9,411 nt of DNA from Candidatus Sabulitectum sp. (lineage in GTDB: Bacteria > Fermentibacterota > Fermentibacteria > Fermentibacterales > JCC-6), in NCBI GenBank assembly GCA_023136985.1, contig JAGLQD010000143.1, positions 1-9,411 of the forward strand, in the 5' to 3' direction. Of the stretch, positions 6,555-9,411 are shown piece by piece. The notes beneath the pieces were generated by a model that was given only the letters and a program-made list of their open reading frames with translations, searched no databases and was not told the DNA's origin. A program made the translations under genes and the position numbers. How positions within the stretch are numbered: position 1 is the first letter of the stretch; the number at the start of each line of letters is the position of its first letter.

Positions 6555-6556
6555 CA

Positions 6557-7858
6557 CTATATATCTTCCCTTAGAAAAATCAGAGTTATCTTTCCTGCCT
6601 CTACTGCAACAGGCTCATGGGTATAACTTCTTCCGTTGATGGTCACACTCACCGGCCATGTTCCCGGTGGCACCTGAAGGCGGGCCATCTGTATCTGAGC
6701 AGGCAGTGTGAGCCATGCCCGAAGATCCGCCTGTTCGGTGGCAGCACCGATTATGCTCAGGATCAGTCCCACACCGGAACCCACATTCTCGTTGTTTGTA
6801 AGTTGTTCAGTAAGATTCTCTCCCAGATTTGCAAGACCGGCTTTTACCGCAAGCCTTGCTGTTGCTCTTACCACATTCCGAGCTGCCTCGTCTTCAAGGT
6901 TCTTCCGCGCGATCCCGTTAAGATCCTCCACCAGGAAAATACCTGCAGTTCTTCCTCCGGCAGACAATGACCCGGTAACTCTGCGCCGCGGAAAGTCAGG
7001 TATTACGGGAAGTGCAAGGCTGTAGAGTCTGTCATCATAGTACACAGTATAATCCGAGGCTCTTCTTGATGAGATATTTCCCAGTTCTATAACCGCAACA
7101 ATTTCTCCCATATCAGCTGAAGGCCCCGATCCCTGCCAGTTCAAGCCGGGCCACAGGTTCTCGAAGGTGGAAAAGAGACTTTCAAACCCATTGTAGTGAG
7201 CCAGCCGCATGGCATCAGACTTGAGTTGCTGTGGAGCAGGCAGATGGTATTCTTCAGCATAAGTAGAGTCGTATGTTGCAAGAGCAAGACGATAGCTTAT
7301 GAGAGCATCATCGTAATCCCCATCCATCTCATAAAGAACTCCCATGAAGTACCGCACGAAAGCATCATCAGTATATCTGTTGGGATTTGCCTCGTAGTGA
7401 GTGTTTATCTCCTTCAGCTTCTCATTCACCCGTCTGGCTTCCACAACAGCATCCTCTATGTTGCCGGATGCAGCATAGCTGGAAGCCAGACAGTAATTAA
7501 TGAATACTTTCTCGTAATCTGCACCGCGAAAATCAAGAGCAAGGTCACTGGTGACCATTGACTGAGCCTGCTGTCCAAGGTCTGTACCTCTGAGATCATC
7601 GCAGAGCCGGTCAGCCCGAAGAAGTACTGCTTGAGAAATACTCTGCTGCCCGGAGTAACGAGCCAGGTTACCAAGCTCCATAAGGTAAAGAAGACGATCC
7701 CTGCCGGTACTGTCAGGAAATACTTCTTTCAGTCTTGCGATAGCTTCCGAGTTAAGGCCGCGATCCATGTCCCTTATCACAGGGGTCATTGTGCTTGTGT
7801 ATGCCACTGCGCACGACATAACAAGAATAGATACGGCAAGAACAAGGATTCTTTTCAT
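6557..7858 (-). CDS. TPR-containing lipoprotein, COG3014-like
   Basis: Uncharacterised envelope protein of 433 residues. It begins MKRILVLAVS followed by LVMSC at 12-16, a lipobox-like sequence with Cys16 as the probable lipidation site; a plain signal peptide cut after AVA is the alternative. Residues about 30-200 are helical with TPR-like pairs, the clearest being YEKVFINYCLASSYAASGN at 115-133 followed by EDAVVEARR, and YFMGVLYEMDGDYDDALISY at 170-189. From about 250 the protein turns beta-rich, with a hydrophobic Gly/Ala segment at 360-374 and the conserved-looking end LRAWLTLPAQIQMARLQVPPG at 379-399. The paired TPR and LPA.IQ.AR..PPG features recall COG3014, which in gammaproteobacteria lies beside lpoB-like genes; this is from memory. 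Its ATG is one base after the lpoB stop, so the two are translationally coupled and may act together at the cell wall. Molecular role unknown. Confidence 0.72.
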   Translation of the reverse strand: MKRILVLAVSILVMSCAVAYTSTMTPVIRDMDRGLNSEAIARLKEVFPDSTGRDRLLYLMELGNLARYSGQQSISQAVLLRADRLCDDLRGTDLGQQAQSMVTSDLALDFRGADYEKVFINYCLASSYAASGNIEDAVVEARRVNEKLKEINTHYEANPNRYTDDAFVRYFMGVLYEMDGDYDDALISYRLALATYDSTYAEEYHLPAPQQLKSDAMRLAHYNGFESLFSTFENLWPGLNWQGSGPSADMGEIVAVIELGNISSRRASDYTVYYDDRLYSLALPVIPDFPRRRVTGSLSAGGRTAGIFLVEDLNGIARKNLEDEAARNVVRATARLAVKAGLANLGENLTEQLTNNENVGSGVGLILSIIGAATEQADLRAWLTLPAQIQMARLQVPPGTWPVSVTINGRSYTHEPVAVEAGKITLIFLREDI

Positions 7859-7859
7859 G

Positions 7860-8456
7860 CTACCACTCTATAACTTTTTTAATTTCGGTGGATCCCATCC
7901 AGACCTTAAGAGCAGTCTCAACATCTATCAATTCGATATTCACCTGGTAGAAGATCACTCTTGTATCGTCTTCCTGGTCTTCAATTGAATTGACCGTACC
8001 TGTCATTACATAGTCAGCTCCAACCTCACGGCCGAATTCAGCTGCAGTTGAAGGAGATGCAAATATAGACTGGTCTCTTCTTTCACCACGAACTTCGTCA
8101 CGCTCACGGCCGCCTGCTGCTATCTGGAATCTTCCTGAATTCAGTAGTGATCTTTCGATCTCTGACATGAACACATCAACATTTATGTGCTCAGTACTCT
8201 GATTGCGAACGCCGCCAACAACAATAACAGGAGTACTTGAGGATCTGCCGCCGTCTTCCCTGCCAGCCCGTGTGTCAAACCAGCGTCCGGTAAGGCACTG
8301 ATCAACGATAGAATCAGCAACAATCCGTGCATCTGTATCGTTCCAGTATCCACTGAGATCCGTAACTGTATCGGTATCGGTTCTTGTAACTTCTCTGCTG
8401 CCGCATGCCGTAACCACAAGAAGAGCAAAAACAACTGTAATTAAAAATACTCTCAT
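7860..8456 (-). CDS. lpoB: LpoB-family penicillin-binding protein activator lipoprotein
   Basis: Outer-membrane lipoprotein of the family whose E. coli member reaches through the peptidoglycan and activates the synthase PBP1B. The 198 residues begin with a hydrophobic signal and a clear lipobox, VVTAC (14-18), with Cys18 as the first mature residue. Gly19-Ser20 follow; without Asp at +2, outer-membrane sorting is expected by E. coli rules. A Thr/Asp-rich spacer (21-33) leads to the globular domain, which carries DLSGYWNDTDARIVADSIVD at 33-52, PVIVVGGVRNQSTEHINV at 76-93, a helix ending LLNSGRFQ at 104-111, and GADYVMTGTV at 146-155 with a final beta strand to Trp198. AGGAG stands seven bases before the ATG. 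It is coupled to the TPR lipoprotein gene by a one-base gap and follows the zinc-ribbon/FGE gene after 24 bases. Which synthase it would activate is not shown in this window. Confidence 0.82.
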   Translation of the reverse strand: MRVFLITVVFALLVVTACGSREVTRTDTDTVTDLSGYWNDTDARIVADSIVDQCLTGRWFDTRAGREDGGRSSSTPVIVVGGVRNQSTEHINVDVFMSEIERSLLNSGRFQIAAGGRERDEVRGERRDQSIFASPSTAAEFGREVGADYVMTGTVNSIEDQEDDTRVIFYQVNIELIDVETALKVWMGSTEIKKVIEW

Positions 8457-8480
8457 TTTCTGACTCCTTTCAGAGCTGAT

Positions 8481-9278
8481 TTATGGAACCTGTATGGCTC
8501 CTCTGAATATAACATTGAAATATCCCATATCTCTGCCGGTTGATGAGATCATGGTTTCACTCAACGCCTTGAACAGAGTAATGTAACTTACATTTATAGA
8601 TACTGATGTGGTGATTGGATCTCCACCGAACACCGTTCCGGTAAGCTCCCACATAATCCTTTCATTTGATGAACTGTAACCGGCGAACATTGCCTGAGCA
8701 TTGAGTACTCCCAGCATCTCCCCCATGGAAGACTGCATCTGCGCCGCAAAAGACTGCATGGCTTCAAAAGAATCCCACACTCCGATCAGTCCGTATGAAT
8801 CTGCCGCTTTCATCTCTGCAAGAGTGGGAAGCCGCTTACCCTTATCTGAAAGGAAAGATTGAGCCCCGTTCCAGGTAATGGATGCAACAGGGTTCTCAAG
8901 ACACTGTGAAGGAACAGCAATACCCCCACCCTCAGCACCCATGAACGGTGTAAAGGCAAGGAATTGCATTGTTTCATCCCCACCGCCACCGCCTGTAATA
9001 ATGATACCCAGCTCGTCCAGACCAAAATTTGATCCGTTCAACCAGGGAACAAAATCTCTGTGCGAAACAGGCTGTTCGTCTATAAAGAACGGTAAAACAT
9101 CCACCATGACTCCGTTGATCTCAACAGTTGTGGCAGGTACATAGACCATGCCCTCGGGAGGCTGTGGAAGGTGGCAACTGGAACAGAATGAGCCCTCATT
9201 CTGTTCGCCGCACTCTGGACATTCCCAGGCAAAAGCAATCATAGCCAGAGAAAACATCACAAAAAAGACCCATCTCAT
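8481..9278 (-). CDS. Secreted zinc-ribbon protein with a degenerate FGE/SUMF1-like domain
   Basis: The 265-residue protein starts with a Sec-type signal, MRWVFFVMFS to AFA (cleavage likely after Ala17). The mature chain opens at once with a four-cysteine zinc ribbon, C20-x2-C23-x8-C32-x2-C35, of the kind usually seen in cytoplasmic proteins. From residue 43 it resembles the formylglycine-generating-enzyme/sulfatase-modifying fold: GMVYVPATTVEING at 43-56, a segment like the usual MDKYEVT (FFIDEQPVSHRDF at 64-76), NPVASITWNGAQSF at 129-142, GKRLPTLAEMKAA at 147-159, MWELTG at 209-214, and the closing FNVIFRGA at 254-261. The cysteine pair of catalytic FGE is missing; the only other Cys is 126, so it is probably a binding or structural protein. 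A Gly-rich insert (GGGGG at 96-100) and a Met/Gln-rich helix at 172-198 are unusual. AGGAGG lies 12 bases before the ATG, slightly far. It sits 19 bases after a beta-barrel gene, which suggests an envelope role. Confidence 0.7.
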   Translation of the reverse strand: MRWVFFVMFSLAMIAFAWECPECGEQNEGSFCSSCHLPQPPEGMVYVPATTVEINGVMVDVLPFFIDEQPVSHRDFVPWLNGSNFGLDELGIIITGGGGGDETMQFLAFTPFMGAEGGGIAVPSQCLENPVASITWNGAQSFLSDKGKRLPTLAEMKAADSYGLIGVWDSFEAMQSFAAQMQSSMGEMLGVLNAQAMFAGYSSSNERIMWELTGTVFGGDPITTSVSINVSYITLFKALSETMISSTGRDMGYFNVIFRGAIQVP

Positions 9279-9297
9279 AAGAACAAACTACCTCCTG

Positions 9298-9411
9298 TTA
9301 AAATTCAGTGGACATGGTAAAGTAATACTCGGGTTTCTGGCTTACGCTTGAAAGATCCGTCCGCCATGCTATATCTGTTCTCAGCACAAAAAATCCTACA
9401 TTCAGTCGGAA
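9298..9411 (-). CDS. C-terminal end of a putative outer-membrane beta-barrel protein (partial)
   Basis: Reading in from the right edge on the minus strand, an open frame of 37 codons ends in TAA at 9300-9298; the rest of the gene lies outside the window. The residues show alternating strand-like patterns (VGFFVLRTDIAWRTDL) and finish YYFTMSTEF. The final phenylalanine, with Met, Phe and Tyr at -5, -7 and -9, fits the C-terminal beta signal by which the Bam machinery recognises outer-membrane proteins. Its stop is 19 bases before the zinc-ribbon/FGE gene, whose Shine-Dalgarno follows it directly, so they probably share an mRNA. The identity of the barrel cannot be decided from this fragment. 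Confidence 0.6.
   Translation of the reverse strand, partial: FRLNVGFFVLRTDIAWRTDLSSVSQKPEYYFTMSTEF

Overview
The window looks like a piece of chromosome from a Gram-negative-type bacterium. Near its right end are the last residues of an outer-membrane beta-barrel protein ending in phenylalanine, two proteins with lipoprotein signals, and an LpoB-like cell-wall synthesis activator. Base composition is moderate (mid-to-upper 40s % GC by eye). A transketolase split into two subunits, a short single-domain transaldolase and a short PGDH without an ACT domain are all unlike enterobacteria. Together they suggest an FCB-type or candidate-phylum bacterium (the Fermentibacteria/Fibrobacterota neighbourhood is a guess). 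I see no tRNA, rRNA, CRISPR, IS element or phage gene; this is dense chromosomal core sequence.

Nearly everything is on the minus strand and reads right to left. The upstream block (9411 to 6557) is a cell-envelope operon: the 3' end of a putative outer-membrane protein, a secreted zinc-ribbon/FGE-fold protein, an LpoB-family lipoprotein and a COG3014-type TPR lipoprotein. After a 60-base gap with an inverted repeat comes deoC (deoxyribose-phosphate aldolase).

The downstream block (5599 to 48) is pcrA/uvrD helicase, transaldolase, transketolase N subunit, transketolase C subunit and serA. The helicase-to-transketolase genes are separated by 13 bases or overlap by 1-4 bases, so they read as one operon with translational coupling. 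serA follows after 93 bases. Transaldolase and the two transketolase halves supply the non-oxidative pentose phosphate pathway; DeoC yields glyceraldehyde-3-phosphate and SerA draws 3-phosphoglycerate towards serine. The start of a further gene may lie at the left edge.

The most unexpected element lies between deoC and pcrA, on the plus strand, opposite to every other gene. It is a 29-residue ORF encoding a single hydrophobic helix, with a consensus TATAAT, a correctly spaced Shine-Dalgarno sequence and, 60 bases downstream, a 12-bp hairpin followed by a T-rich run. The hairpin pairs fully only in plus-strand RNA. This looks like an independently expressed small membrane protein gene embedded antisense between two co-directional genes.
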